A DNA stretch of 42,017 nt from Candidatus Halocynthiibacter alkanivorans (lineage in GTDB: Bacteria > Pseudomonadota > Alphaproteobacteria > Rhodobacterales > Rhodobacteraceae). The notes beneath the pieces were generated by a model, which was not told the origin of the DNA, made no database searches, and was given only the letters and a program-made list of their open reading frames with translations. How positions within the stretch are numbered: position 1 is the first letter of the stretch; every line of letters starts with the position of its first letter. A program made the position numbers and the translations under genes. The stretch is from positions 1 to 42,017 of the forward strand of contig NZ_QOLB01000075.1 in assembly GCF_003333265.1 (NCBI RefSeq). The letters run 5' to 3'. Shown piece by piece: positions 34,333-42,017 of this stretch.

Positions 34333-35364
34333 ATGCTGAAAACGAAGACACAAAAGTCACAATCTGGCCTGAGCCGCAGATCTTTACTGAAATCGGGTGC
34401 AGTTGCTGCGGTTCTGGCGACGCCGGGAGTTGCCGCTGCGCAGACAGTCGGAGCGAATGAAACCAGCCCCTATGGCCTGGCTATTTCTGGGGACTTTCCT
34501 TTTTCCAAGAAAACAATCAGCGTCGAAGGCTCCGACATTGCCTATGTTGACGAGGGCGAGGGTCAGCCGGTTCTGTTTCTCCACGGCAACCCTACCTCGT
34601 CATATCTGTGGCGCAATATCATCCCCTATGTCACTGGCGGATACCGGGCGATTGCGCCCGATCTGATCGGCATGGGCGACAGTGGAAAACCAGATATTTC
34701 TTATACGTTTGAAGAGCATGCCAGGTATCTCGACGGGTTTGTCAAAGCGCTGGGACTGAAAGACATTATTCTGGTGATCCATGACTGGGGTTCGGCACTG
34801 GGGATGCGTTATGCCCGCCTGAACACAGACAAGGTTACCGCAATGGCGTTCATGGAGGCGATTGTTCCGCCCGGCCTTCCGGCGCCGAGCTATGAGGCGA
34901 TGGGGCCTCAGATAGGCGAGTTATTCAAAGCGCTGCGCACACCGGGAGTTGGCGAAGAAATGGTCTTGCAGGGCAATTTCTTTGTTGAGAAACTGTTGCC
35001 GGAAATGGGTGTAATGCGCGGCCTGACGGAAGTTGAGATGGCGGCCTATCGCGCGCCTTATCCTACACCCGAAAGCCGCCTGCCGACATTGCAATGGCCG
35101 CGCGAAGTTCCGATTGCAGGGCTGCCGGAACACGCCACGGCTGAGGTGATCAGGAACGGCGAATGGCTGCTGTCGAGCGAGATCCCGAAACTTCTGTTCT
35201 ATGCAGAACCAGGGGCGCTGATGCCAAAGCGGGTTGTCGATTATCTGACAGCAAAGGTGAAGAACCTTGAAACCCGCTTTGTCGGGGCTGGCACCCACTT
35301 TCTGCAGGAGGATCACCCGCATTTAATTGGCCAGGGCCTGGCCGACTGGTTGCGCCGTATCTGA
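34333..35364 (+). CDS. Tat-exported haloalkane dehalogenase-like alpha/beta hydrolase
   Basis: 343 residues with a Tat signal (LSRRSLLKSGAVAAVL, 13-28; cleavage near AAAQT). The mature enzyme follows haloalkane dehalogenases: HGNPTSSYLWRNIIP (84-98, with Asn86 as a halide-binding residue), nucleophile Asp151 next to Trp152 in HDWG, Glu175 in MEAIVPP, and His322 in GTHFLQEDHP. These enzymes hydrolyse carbon-halogen bonds to alcohol and halide. The Asn/Trp pair with Glu as acid fits the DhaA/LinB subfamily. Tat export to the periplasm is uncommon for this family. AAGGAAAC precedes the ATG. Confidence 0.85.
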   Translation: MLKTKTQKSQSGLSRRSLLKSGAVAAVLATPGVAAAQTVGANETSPYGLAISGDFPFSKKTISVEGSDIAYVDEGEGQPVLFLHGNPTSSYLWRNIIPYVTGGYRAIAPDLIGMGDSGKPDISYTFEEHARYLDGFVKALGLKDIILVIHDWGSALGMRYARLNTDKVTAMAFMEAIVPPGLPAPSYEAMGPQIGELFKALRTPGVGEEMVLQGNFFVEKLLPEMGVMRGLTEVEMAAYRAPYPTPESRLPTLQWPREVPIAGLPEHATAEVIRNGEWLLSSEIPKLLFYAEPGALMPKRVVDYLTAKVKNLETRFVGAGTHFLQEDHPHLIGQGLADWLRRI

Positions 35365-35390
35365 AAATGGTTTGCGACTGCTCAAAACGT

Positions 35391-35429
35391 GGCACCCCGG
35401 ATGGGTCGTATGGATCCGCACGGGGTGCC
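35391..35429 (+). terminator. Hairpin after the dehalogenase gene
   Basis: GGCACCCCG (35391-35399) and CGGGGTGCC (35421-35429) form a perfect 9-bp stem with a 21-nt loop. No T-run follows. It separates the dehalogenase from egtB. Confidence 0.45.
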
Positions 35430-35460
35430 GTAGTGTATTATTGTGAAGGGATATTTATCC

Positions 35461-36768
35461 GTGTTTGCGCTAGAAAAACAAAACCAGTCCTTTGAGACAG
35501 CGCCTGAAAATGCCCCCGCTGCCGAATTTTATCAGATCACGCGGCGTCGGTCGCTGGCGTTAGTCAAGAACCTGTCGCCTGAGGACATGGGGCTGCAATC
35601 AATGGAAGACGCCAGCCCGGCTAAGTGGCATCTGGCCCATACCAGTTGGTTTTTTGAGCAGTTCATCCTGAAGCCCCACGTTGCCGGCTATGTTTCGCCG
35701 GATGACCGGTTCGCGTTCCTGTTCAACTCATATTATGTGAGAATGGGGCCACGTCATACCCGAACAAACCGGGGCCTGATTTCGAGACCTGGCGTTGACG
35801 CGGTCCTAGCCTACCGGGCGCATGTTGATGCGGCAATGCTGGCGCTGCTGGCTGAGGATCGTGCCAATGCGGAAGAAATCAGCGCGCTGGCGACGCTTGG
35901 CTGCCACCATGAAATGCAGCATCAGGAGTTGCTTGTCACCGATCTGCTGCACGCGCTCTCCCACAATCCGTTACTGCCTGCATATCGTGAACCCACGCCT
36001 GCACCTGCTACCGCTGCAGTCCCGGTCGGTTGGATCGAGCATCCGGGCGGGCTGGTTGAGATTGGCCATGATGGAGACGGTTTCGCCTACGACTGCGAAG
36101 GCCCCCGCCACAAAGCCTATCTGCGCCCCTTCCGGCTGGCTTCCCGCTTGGTGACAAACCGCGACTGGATCGCATTTATCGAGGCAGGTGGTTATAAGAC
36201 GCCCGAATTGTGGCTGGCCGATGGATGGGCAACGTGTGAGCGCGAAAACTGGGACACACCCTTGTATTGGTGGCGACAGGATGGCGCGTGGTGGAGCTAT
36301 TCGCTGCAAGGCGCGCAAGCAATCGATTCGGATGCACCTGTCGTTCATGTGAGCTATTATGAGGCCGACGCATTCGCACGATGGTCTGGGAAACGGTTAC
36401 CAACCGAGGCAGAATGGGAAGTTGTTGCTCGGGACCGCCCGGTCAGAGGAAATTTTCTGGACGACGGGGCTTTCCGCCCACTGCCTTCTGACAACCGGTC
36501 GGATGGGCAATTCTGGGGGGATGTCTGGGAATGGACTCAAAGCCCGTTCACACCCTATCCGGGATTTCGTCCGCCCGAGGGGGCCGTGGGCGAATACAAC
36601 GGCAAGTTCATGTGTAATCAGTTTGTTTTGCGCGGAGGCTCCTGTGCCACGCCTGTCTACCAGATGCGCCCGAGCTACCGCACGTTCTTTTACCCGCATC
36701 AACGCTGGCAAATGCTTGGGCTCCGGCTTGCTGACGACGTTTTTGACCTTCAAGGAAGCCTCACATGA
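35461..36768 (+). CDS. egtB: Ergothioneine biosynthesis sulfoxide synthase EgtB
   Basis: Iron enzyme that joins trimethylhistidine (hercynine) to a cysteine-containing thiol with O2. The start is a GTG at 35461 with AAGGGA 9 nt upstream, giving 435 residues; a GTG six codons earlier (35443) lacks a good site. The N-terminal DinB-like domain holds the iron ligands His57 (WHLAHTSWF) and His150/His154 (HEMQHQE). The C-terminal half is the FGE-sulfatase fold (ADAFARWSGKRLPTEAEWE, WGDVWEWTQSPF, FVLRGGSCATP, RPSYRTFF). Its stop overlaps egtD (ATGA). Ergothioneine is an antioxidant thiol. Confidence 0.93.
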   Translation: MFALEKQNQSFETAPENAPAAEFYQITRRRSLALVKNLSPEDMGLQSMEDASPAKWHLAHTSWFFEQFILKPHVAGYVSPDDRFAFLFNSYYVRMGPRHTRTNRGLISRPGVDAVLAYRAHVDAAMLALLAEDRANAEEISALATLGCHHEMQHQELLVTDLLHALSHNPLLPAYREPTPAPATAAVPVGWIEHPGGLVEIGHDGDGFAYDCEGPRHKAYLRPFRLASRLVTNRDWIAFIEAGGYKTPELWLADGWATCERENWDTPLYWWRQDGAWWSYSLQGAQAIDSDAPVVHVSYYEADAFARWSGKRLPTEAEWEVVARDRPVRGNFLDDGAFRPLPSDNRSDGQFWGDVWEWTQSPFTPYPGFRPPEGAVGEYNGKFMCNQFVLRGGSCATPVYQMRPSYRTFFYPHQRWQMLGLRLADDVFDLQGSLT

Positions 36769-37736
36769 CCCTCCACCCGCCTGTCACTGCGTTTGCGCCT
36801 CAGAGTATTTCTGAAACGGCGTTTGCACGTTCCATCCTGAACGGGCTTTGCGCGCCTCAAAAACATATCGAAAGCAAATGGCTGTATGACGCCATCGGAT
36901 CGCAATTGTTTGATGCCATCACCGAACTGGAAGAGTATTACCCCACCCGGACCGAGCTTGGGATACTTCAGGACAACGTCGCCAGCTTGCAGGAGTTTGT
37001 GTCCGCCCATACGGCATTGGTCGAACTGGGCAGTGGTTCCAGCATCAAGACGCGCACCCTGCTGAATGCGTTGCCTGGTCTGCAAAGCTATGTGCCGGTT
37101 GATATCTCGCAGGAGCATCTGCAGGCTGCGGCCCATCAGGTCGCAGCAGAATATGAAACGCTTAATGTTCATCCGGTTGTTGCGGATTTCACTGCTGATA
37201 TCGTATTGCCATCCTCTTTGGACAATACATCTAAGATTCTGTTTTTTCCCGGTTCTACGCTTGGCAATTTCCAGATCAATAACGCGGCTAGGCTGCTTGG
37301 CCGGTTGCGCGGGATGGCTGGCGTAACTGCCTTTGTGATTGGTGTGGATCTGGTCAAAGACACTCAGACCCTTGTCCGGGCTTATGATGATAAGCTGGGC
37401 GTCACTACAGCGTTCAATCTCAATCTTCTGACTCGGATCAACCGTGAACTCGGCGCAGATTTTGATCTGAGTGGTTTTCGCCACGAAGCCCGCTGGAAAG
37501 CTGGCAAAAGCCGGATCGAAATGCATCTGATCAGCAAGGTTGCTCAGAGGGTTGAATTGCTCGGAAAAACCATCCGGTTCGCAGCCGGTGAGAGCATTCA
37601 CACGGAGAATTCGCACAAGTACACACGTGAACAACTGCAGGGGCTGGCGCATCAAAATGGGTGGCAAATGCAGAAGATGTGGACAGATGCCGACGGACTG
37701 TTTGGTGTAGCGTTACTGACGCCTGCCCCACTTTAA
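36765..37736 (+). CDS. egtD: L-histidine N-alpha-methyltransferase EgtD
   Basis: SAM-dependent enzyme that trimethylates histidine to hercynine, the first step of ergothioneine synthesis. 323 residues. Family motifs: LYDAIGSQLFDAITELEEYY (40-59), SAM-binding ELGSGSSIKTRTLL (87-100), VPVDIS, FFPGSTLGNF and IHTENSHKYT. ATGA overlap with egtB shows coupled translation. egtA, egtC and egtE are not seen, which is usual for bacteria that use other thiol donors or unlinked lyases. Confidence 0.94.
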   Translation: MTLHPPVTAFAPQSISETAFARSILNGLCAPQKHIESKWLYDAIGSQLFDAITELEEYYPTRTELGILQDNVASLQEFVSAHTALVELGSGSSIKTRTLLNALPGLQSYVPVDISQEHLQAAAHQVAAEYETLNVHPVVADFTADIVLPSSLDNTSKILFFPGSTLGNFQINNAARLLGRLRGMAGVTAFVIGVDLVKDTQTLVRAYDDKLGVTTAFNLNLLTRINRELGADFDLSGFRHEARWKAGKSRIEMHLISKVAQRVELLGKTIRFAAGESIHTENSHKYTREQLQGLAHQNGWQMQKMWTDADGLFGVALLTPAPL

Positions 37737-37790
37737 TCACGGCGGCTCTGCAAAAACAGCGGGGCGTTCAGCATTCTGGGGTGTAGATAA

Positions 37791-37819
37791 AAAGGCTGGA
37801 ACGTTCTGTGCCAGCCTTT
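37791..37819. terminator. Bidirectional terminator between egtD and the SRPBCC gene
   Basis: AAAGGCTGG (37791-37799) pairs with CCAGCCTTT (37811-37819). The stem carries T-rich ends on both strands, the longer on the minus strand, and stands between convergent genes. Confidence 0.85.
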
Positions 37820-37837
37820 GATGACGTGTTCCTGCTG

Positions 37838-38299
37838 TCAGGCTGCCTTTGTACGTTCTGTCATGAAGGCGGCGTTGCCGTCCAACAATGCGTCAAGACC
37901 GGCTCCAAGTTGCTTGCGCATGATCGGGGAAATTAGTTTGCCCAGCACACCCATCTTCATTTCGTAGTCGGCGGTTGTTGTGATTTGGGTGCGTTGAGGG
38001 CCCAGGGCGCGAAACTCAAAGGTCACAAACGCGACTTTCAGGGGGATGTTGCCGTCGTAGATTTTGACCGTCAGTTTTTTCTCCGGCTCGTAGGCGACAA
38101 TCTCTTCCAGCACGTGGTTTTTACCGCCAACAAAATCGCAGCGCCGCCGGGCGCCGGTTCCGGTGGGCTGACTGCCGTCCAACAGATAAGAGTTTTCAAT
38201 GCCGGGGTGGAATGTGTAAATATCGGCGAACGCGTCCCAGCTCTTCCAAACGTCGGACAGCGGTGCATTTACAGCTTTTTCTAAGGTGATTTTTGCCAT
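37838..38299 (-). CDS. SRPBCC-family (polyketide cyclase/START-like) protein
   Basis: 153 residues from an ATG with AGGAGG 6 nt upstream. It has the helix-grip fold pattern: VNAPLSDVWKSWDAFADIYTFHPGI at the start, GTGARRRCDF, YEPEKKLTVKIYD, and a long C-terminal helix (LGAGLDALLDGNAAFM). Such proteins bind small hydrophobic ligands. It lies 40 bp after the DUF427 gene and is probably co-transcribed with it under the LysR dyad at 38831. Confidence 0.85.
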   Translation of the reverse strand: MAKITLEKAVNAPLSDVWKSWDAFADIYTFHPGIENSYLLDGSQPTGTGARRRCDFVGGKNHVLEEIVAYEPEKKLTVKIYDGNIPLKVAFVTFEFRALGPQRTQITTTADYEMKMGVLGKLISPIMRKQLGAGLDALLDGNAAFMTERTKAA

Positions 38300-38339
38300 G
38301 TCAGGCCTCCTGAATTAATAAAGAATGTCGTGAGGGAGA

Positions 38340-38756
38340 TTATTCGCCCTCAGTGGTTCGCATCTCCGGGGCGGAAAAGGACAGATGCCCGTTCAGGACG
38401 TTTGCGAAGTCGAATGTGTCGTAGCGCCACGCCACTTCGGAGCCGCCAAATGCATAATAGGTCGCGTCCCCCTTCAGAGGACAATGGGTGGTCTTGTCCA
38501 CCTTTGTCAGTTTCGCTGTGACGTCAGATTCCGGAATATATAACCGGGGCTGGTATGCATGATTGCCAATTTCAATGACTCTCAAGGCACGGGTCGTTTC
38601 CGCCACAAGCGTCTGATTGATGTGGATTTGCACAGGCTGTTTCACCGGCATCACAACCATGAAATGATTGGGGTTTGCTGGGTTTCTGATCGCGCCTTCG
38701 ACCAGGGCAACGGAACTGTTTTTGTCCCCGGGGAGCGGGGTTGATACTTTCGGCAT
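38340..38756 (-). CDS. DUF427-domain protein
   Basis: 138 residues from an ATG with AGAGGAAAA upstream. DUF427 (PF04248) proteins have a small beta-barrel core, shown here by VVMPVKQPVQIHINQTLVAETTRAL, PRLYIPESDV and the signature KTTHCPLKGDATYYAFGG. The conserved Cys-Pro-x-Lys motif is intact. The function is unknown. A LysR-type dyad lies about 75 nt upstream of the start, linking it to the neighbouring regulator. Confidence 0.88.
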   Translation of the reverse strand: MPKVSTPLPGDKNSSVALVEGAIRNPANPNHFMVVMPVKQPVQIHINQTLVAETTRALRVIEIGNHAYQPRLYIPESDVTAKLTKVDKTTHCPLKGDATYYAFGGSEVAWRYDTFDFANVLNGHLSFSAPEMRTTEGE

Positions 38757-38830
38757 GGGTTTTCCTCTCGCTGATGTACTTCAGGTAGAGAGTGCGGTCA
38801 TGCCTTCACAGTCGTGGGTTTTGCCGTTCC

Positions 38831-38850
38831 TTGGTGCGAAACTGCACCAA
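38831..38850. promoter_or_regulatory. Putative LysR operator upstream of the DUF427 gene
   Basis: TTGGTGC (38831-38837), 6-bp spacer, GCACCAA (38844-38850). The perfect arms extend to 9 bp (38829-38852). It lies 11 bp after the LysR stop codon and 75 bp upstream of the DUF427 start. Both sequence and spacing match the dyad at 33804-33823. Confidence 0.75.
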
Positions 38851-38860
38851 GGTGCAACGA

Positions 38861-39772
38861 TTAGCCCAGTGGCAGCCGGTCAATGGGCACACTACCACCA
38901 AGCAAATCCTTGTAAGCCGAGATGCGGGTCTTGATGAAATCGCCGAATAGCCGGACCCGGGCTGTTTTGCGGGTCTCGCCGTGGGTAAGGATCCATAGCG
39001 TACCGTAGTAGTGCGTAGCAGCGCCCTTAAGCCGCGTCAGGGATTGATCCATGTCGCCCACAAAACATGGCAGAATTGTCATGCCCATGCCCGCGCGCAC
39101 AGCAGCAAGCTGTGAGGCGAGGTCGCTAACTTTGACCGGAGGTGTGTCAGCCGGGATTGCCACGTCTGATGCCCAGGATGGAACATCGCCGTCTTCCTCT
39201 TTCAAAATCCATTTTGGAACTTTTGCATTGCCGTTCTGATTAGCGCTTTGCAACGCCTGCGATATATAAACGCTTCGGTGCACGTCCTGCACGGCTGACC
39301 CAAAGAGATGCTGTGGCAAAGCCGCTTGGTCGTAAACCAGACGGATGGCCAGATCGGCCTGGCGTTTGGTCAGGTTTACCGCCTCATAAGACGACGAAAT
39401 CTGAAGCTCTATTTCTGGGTGAAGTCGCGAAAACGTAGCAAGGTCCGGCATCAGCAAGTCAGTGGCCAGCGACGGCGGCATCGCTATGCGCAGCGGGCCT
39501 TTCAGGTTCTGATCGCGGGCAAAGACCCGGGTTTGCAGCAGAGAAGAGGACGCCTCCATGCTCGTCGCCAGGTCAAGGATCTCTTCGCCCGCGAGCGTCA
39601 GCCGGTATCCCGAAGGAAGTTTTTCAAACAGCTGCGTACCCAGTTGAGCCTCAAGATTTGAAACCCGTCTGAGCACGGTTGAATGGTTCACATTCAGCGC
39701 TGTCGCGGCCGCTCTGACTGAGCCGGATCGTGAGACCGACAAAAAGTAACGTATATCATCCCAGCTGTTCAT
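38861..39772 (-). CDS. LysR-family transcriptional regulator (paralogue B)
   Basis: 303 residues from the ATG at 39772 (MNSWDDIRYFLSVSRSGS); the frame to 39808 extends into the promoter. Its helix-turn-helix (AATALNVNHSTVLRRVSNLE) is near that of the LysR at 32896-33804, and both end RTHG/RHTARVRLF..FI-like. The pair is probably derived from a common ancestor and binds the same dyad. It is divergent from the glutathione transferase and upstream of the DUF427-SRPBCC genes, its probable targets. Confidence 0.9.
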   Translation of the reverse strand: MNSWDDIRYFLSVSRSGSVRAAATALNVNHSTVLRRVSNLEAQLGTQLFEKLPSGYRLTLAGEEILDLATSMEASSSLLQTRVFARDQNLKGPLRIAMPPSLATDLLMPDLATFSRLHPEIELQISSSYEAVNLTKRQADLAIRLVYDQAALPQHLFGSAVQDVHRSVYISQALQSANQNGNAKVPKWILKEEDGDVPSWASDVAIPADTPPVKVSDLASQLAAVRAGMGMTILPCFVGDMDQSLTRLKGAATHYYGTLWILTHGETRKTARVRLFGDFIKTRISAYKDLLGGSVPIDRLPLG

Positions 39773-39791
39773 TGGTTGATATTTGCACCAC
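39772..39791. promoter_or_regulatory. Degenerate LysR operator in the divergent LysR/GST region
   Basis: TTGGTTG (39772-39778), 6-bp spacer, GCACCAC (39785-39791). Two arm positions differ from the perfect dyad. Its first base again coincides with the A of the LysR start codon, exactly as at 33804. It is about 100 bp upstream of the GST start. Confidence 0.6.
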
Positions 39792-39891
39792 CCTTGTGGC
39801 GATTTCAAGAATTGTTGCTGCTTTCTATGGGAACTATTTTCAGTAGCAGACGCATTGGATTACCCATTTGCGCACCAGACGAGGATAGAAA

Positions 39892-40578
39892 ATGCTGGAT
39901 CTCTATACGGATGCAACACCGAATGGCTTGAAAATCTCCATCGCACTTGAAGAAATGGGACTTGTTTACAACACGCACCAGGTGTTCCTGGGTGGCGAGC
40001 AATCCACGCCGGAATTCACCGCGATGAACCCGAACCAAAAAATTCCGGTGTTGGTAGACGATGGGTTGGTGGTGACGGAATCCGGTGCAATTTTGATGTA
40101 CCTGGCCGAGAAAACCGGTCGGTTTCTGCCGACGGAGGCCAGGGCCCGCGCCGCGACAGTTGAAGCTTTGATGTTTCAAATGGGTTCGCTTGGGCCGATG
40201 TTCGGGCAATATCTGGTATTTGCAGCAGCCTGGGGAAATAAATTTCCGCCCGTTACAAAACGTTATTTCTCGGAAGTCTCGCGGATCCTGTCAGTATTGA
40301 ACACCCGTCTGGAGGGGCAGGACTATATCGCAGGCGATGAATTTACGATTGCCGACATGGCTGTGGCTCCGTGGATCCGTCTTTTGGTCGTTCACCCGGC
40401 CTGTAGCACGTTGCCGCTGGATGAGAATGCCAACTTAAAGCGCTGGTGGGCGCGCGTGTCAGAACGCCCCGCTGTTCAGAAGGGTTTGATGAACCCGGAG
40501 CCATTTGCCCCGAAAAAGCAGTTTGAAGGATTTGTGACCGCTGTGGTTGGCTTGGGCGAGCTTCACGCCACATCCTAA
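39892..40578 (+). CDS. Glutathione S-transferase, Nu class (YghU/YfcG-like)
   Basis: 228 residues from an ATG with GAGGATA upstream. The thioredoxin-like N-terminal domain carries the Nu-class start motif YTDATPNGLKISIALEE, then GEQSTPEF and MNPNQKIPVL with VTESGAILMYLAEK (62-75, glutathione binding). The helical C-terminal domain (about 88-210) has FTIADMAVAPWIRLL. Nu-class enzymes reduce disulfides and peroxides using two glutathiones. Divergent from the LysR paralogue B. Confidence 0.9.
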   Translation: MLDLYTDATPNGLKISIALEEMGLVYNTHQVFLGGEQSTPEFTAMNPNQKIPVLVDDGLVVTESGAILMYLAEKTGRFLPTEARARAATVEALMFQMGSLGPMFGQYLVFAAAWGNKFPPVTKRYFSEVSRILSVLNTRLEGQDYIAGDEFTIADMAVAPWIRLLVVHPACSTLPLDENANLKRWWARVSERPAVQKGLMNPEPFAPKKQFEGFVTAVVGLGELHATS

Positions 40579-40640
40579 GCCGGCAAGTTCGAGTTCGGGC
40601 CGTCACACTAAAATGAAATGACCCAGTGCGCCGAAAAATG

Positions 40641-40675
40641 TTCAGCCGCGCTCGTGGAGACGAGGCGCGGCTGAA
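40641..40675. terminator. Bidirectional hairpin between GST and the OYE remnant
   Basis: TTCAGCCGCG (40641-40650) pairs with CGCGGCTGAA (40666-40675), and inner bases extend the stem (CTCGT/ACGAG). It stands between convergent genes. Confidence 0.75.
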
Positions 40676-40687
40676 TGATCTAAGTTT

Positions 40688-41095
40688 TTACGCGCTTTGG
40701 AGTACTTTGGCCGGGTAGTCAGTATATCCCTCTGCACCGCCTCCATAAAATGTGTCCGGGTTCGGCTTACTCAGAGTGATGTTGTTTCTGAGCCGTTCAA
40801 CAAGGTCTGGGTTTGAGATGAATGGAACCCCAAATGCGATGGCGTCCGCCGCGTCGGAGGTCAAAGCACTTTGACCAGTTTGTTGTGTGAGGGAACCGTT
40901 CAGGATCATCAGCCCGTCGTACGCTTCCCGCAACGCAGGTGCGAGCAGCGGCAGACCGGCAGACATCGGGCTACCGCTGTCCAGCGCGGGTTCAAGCACG
41001 TGCAGATATGCCAGGTTGCGCTTGGAAAGTTGACGCGCCGCGTAGGTGAAGATCGCTTCCGGATTGGCGTCGCTGATCCCAAAGACGGCATTGGT
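40688..41095 (-). pseudogene. C-terminal remnant of an Old Yellow Enzyme (NADH:flavin oxidoreductase)
   Basis: About 130 residues match the last third of the FMN barrel: FGISDANPEAIFTYAARQLS, AYLHVLEPALDSG, ALREAYDGLMILNGSL, DAADAIAFGVPFISNPDLVE and the end TFYGGGAEGYTDYP. A complete enzyme has about 360 residues; the part with the catalytic residues and most of the FMN site is missing. The open frame continues upstream to 41263 with unrelated sequence. It points to another lost detoxification gene in this cluster. Confidence 0.8.
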
Positions 41096-41252
41096 GCCCG
41101 CCCGGTCCCGCCAGGCCGGTACGGTGGCAGCAGGGATTAGAGGAAGACATTCATTCTGTTGGGGCCTGCGTGCGTCTTCCGGATCAAACCTGACAGAACT
41201 GCTGGGAAAGGTTTTCCAGACAGCGCAGAACACTGTGCTAGAAACGCAAAAC

Positions 41253-41274
41253 GCGGCCCTCAATCAGGGGCCGC
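41253..41274 (-). terminator. Terminator of the cold-shock gene
   Basis: GCGGCCC (41253-41259) pairs with GGGCCGC (41268-41274). On the minus strand it is followed by GTTTTGCGTTT. It lies about 30 bp past the cspA stop. Confidence 0.8.
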
Positions 41275-41302
41275 ATTTCAAAAACTCTTCGCTCGTAAAG
41301 GC

Positions 41303-41509
41303 TTATGCCAGTTCGAGGCTCACAGCGGATTCACGACCGTCACGGCCGGATTCGATGTCGAAAGTTACTTTTTGGTTGTCGGCCAGGCCGGTCAGGCCGG
41401 AACGCTCAACGGCGGAAATGTGTACAAACACATCGTTGCCGCCGTTGTCGGGTGCGATGAAGCCGAAGCCTTTAGTCGTGTTGAACCATTTTACGGTGCC
41501 ATTGGCCAT
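41303..41509 (-). CDS. cspA: Cold-shock protein, CspA family
   Basis: 68 residues from ATG 41509 with AGGAG 9 nt upstream. A single cold-shock OB-fold domain with RNP1 (KGFGFIAP) and RNP2 (VFVHISAV). It binds single-stranded RNA and DNA and melts RNA structure. The frame to 41638 is untranslated leader, about 130 nt or more, as often seen in csp genes whose leader folds respond to temperature. Confidence 0.93.
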   Translation of the reverse strand: MANGTVKWFNTTKGFGFIAPDNGGNDVFVHISAVERSGLTGLADNQKVTFDIESGRDGRESAVSLELA

Positions 41510-41639
41510 ATCCGTAGTCTCCTGATTTGTGATGCCCGCATCGTGCGGCAACCTGGCGTGGTCGGTCTGGATCGAAAGACTGGACGCCGAAAAACGGGAG
41601 ACAGTGGGTCGAAAAAGAAAAACGTTAGCCCGGGTCATT

Positions 41640-42017
41640 TAGCAAGCGACGGGGCCCCTTGCAAGGTTTTAACTGAAAATCGGTGAATTGGGGCATTTTG
41701 CAGCGCATCGGCTATGCGCCGGGGCGGTAGGTCCAAGGCGAATGTTTGCCTGGGAAACACTGTTTGACGGAACTCGCGTCTGCAGTGAAGGCAGGCTTAC
41801 GCCGCCAGAACAATGTCGTTCAAATCGGTAGGGCGAAGGGCAGAATGGCGCTCAAAGCAGACTTGCGGCGATGCGGCGCCTTATCGTGTTCGACTTCCCT
41901 CTGCCACTCTGTCGCGCACGGCCCAAAGCCGACCTTGAATCTAACGTGGTCTCTGCGGCCAGCCTCAACCTCAGCCCCCCTATGGTGACTAACGACGCTC
42001 ATCCACGTGAGTGCGCT
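41640..42017. other. Right-end stretch without recognisable genes
   Basis: About 380 bp. It should contain the cspA promoter at its left side. The two overlapping frames (41746-41988 plus, 41820-42002 minus) look noncoding. I see no repeat or RNA element. Confidence 0.45.

Noticed and set aside
41746-42002. Small ORFs on both strands at the right end
   Set aside because: They overlap each other, have no ribosome-binding sites and no family.

Overview
The window looks like a chromosomal or large-replicon segment of a marine alphaproteobacterium of the Rhodobacteraceae/Roseobacter type. This rests on high GC, RTX proteins ending in a Hint domain, GcvA-like LysR regulators, a short-form psd next to pssA, a DUF1127 protein, YHYH proteins and an egtB-egtD pair. 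The assignment comes from recalled protein families, not from a database search.

Left part (1-18.1 kb), mostly intact host genes: a 7-bp tandem repeat; an RTX/Hint secreted protein; a Tat-exported CpdB-type nucleotidase; a small membrane protein translationally coupled to a methyl-accepting chemotaxis protein; a GcvA-like LysR regulator divergent from a 2-oxoglutarate dioxygenase plus class II aldolase pair; a secreted HNH nuclease; a four-helix membrane protein; a noncoding 17-bp degenerate tandem repeat; a YHYH protein with a second secreted protein; the phosphatidylethanolamine genes pssA-psd; an exported beta-lactamase-fold protein that has lost metal ligands; and a DUF1127 protein.

Middle part (18.5-32.2 kb), a decayed phage-derived region. 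It starts with a tRNA-Leu-like 3' fragment resembling an attachment-site scar, followed by two frameshifted small phage genes (zinc finger and MazG-like). A host-like island comes next (exported lipocalin/dirigent-like protein, Tat-exported isochorismatase-like hydrolase, divergent AraC regulator). Then comes a phage module: a chimeric ORF joining an HTH phage protein to the terminase nuclease domain, an XRE regulator, a SNF2 helicase tail, a DUF2815 single-strand DNA-binding protein, a DUF2800 gene with two compensating frameshifts, a DUF6378 protein with RLPYR repeats, an intact primase-helicase (VapE type) and a cytosine-methyltransferase stub. The module ends in an iteron-like cluster of GGGTGTTC/GAACACCC repeats that may be its replication origin.

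Right part (32.9-42 kb), a detoxification and thiol-redox set: two paralogous LysR regulators, an internally deleted quinone oxidoreductase, a Tat-exported haloalkane dehalogenase, egtB-egtD for ergothioneine, an SRPBCC protein, a DUF427 protein, a Nu-class glutathione transferase, a truncated Old Yellow Enzyme and a cold-shock protein. The most useful regulatory observation is a shared dyad, TTGGTGC-N6-GCACCAA. It overlaps the start codon of both LysR genes in the same register (one copy degenerate) and occurs again upstream of the DUF427 gene, so it is probably the common operator of this small regulon.

I did not find a clearly new defence or mobile system. The strongest leads are the shared LysR operator, the iteron cluster beside the intact primase-helicase, the chimeric terminase ORF, and the degenerate metal site of the exported beta-lactamase-fold protein.
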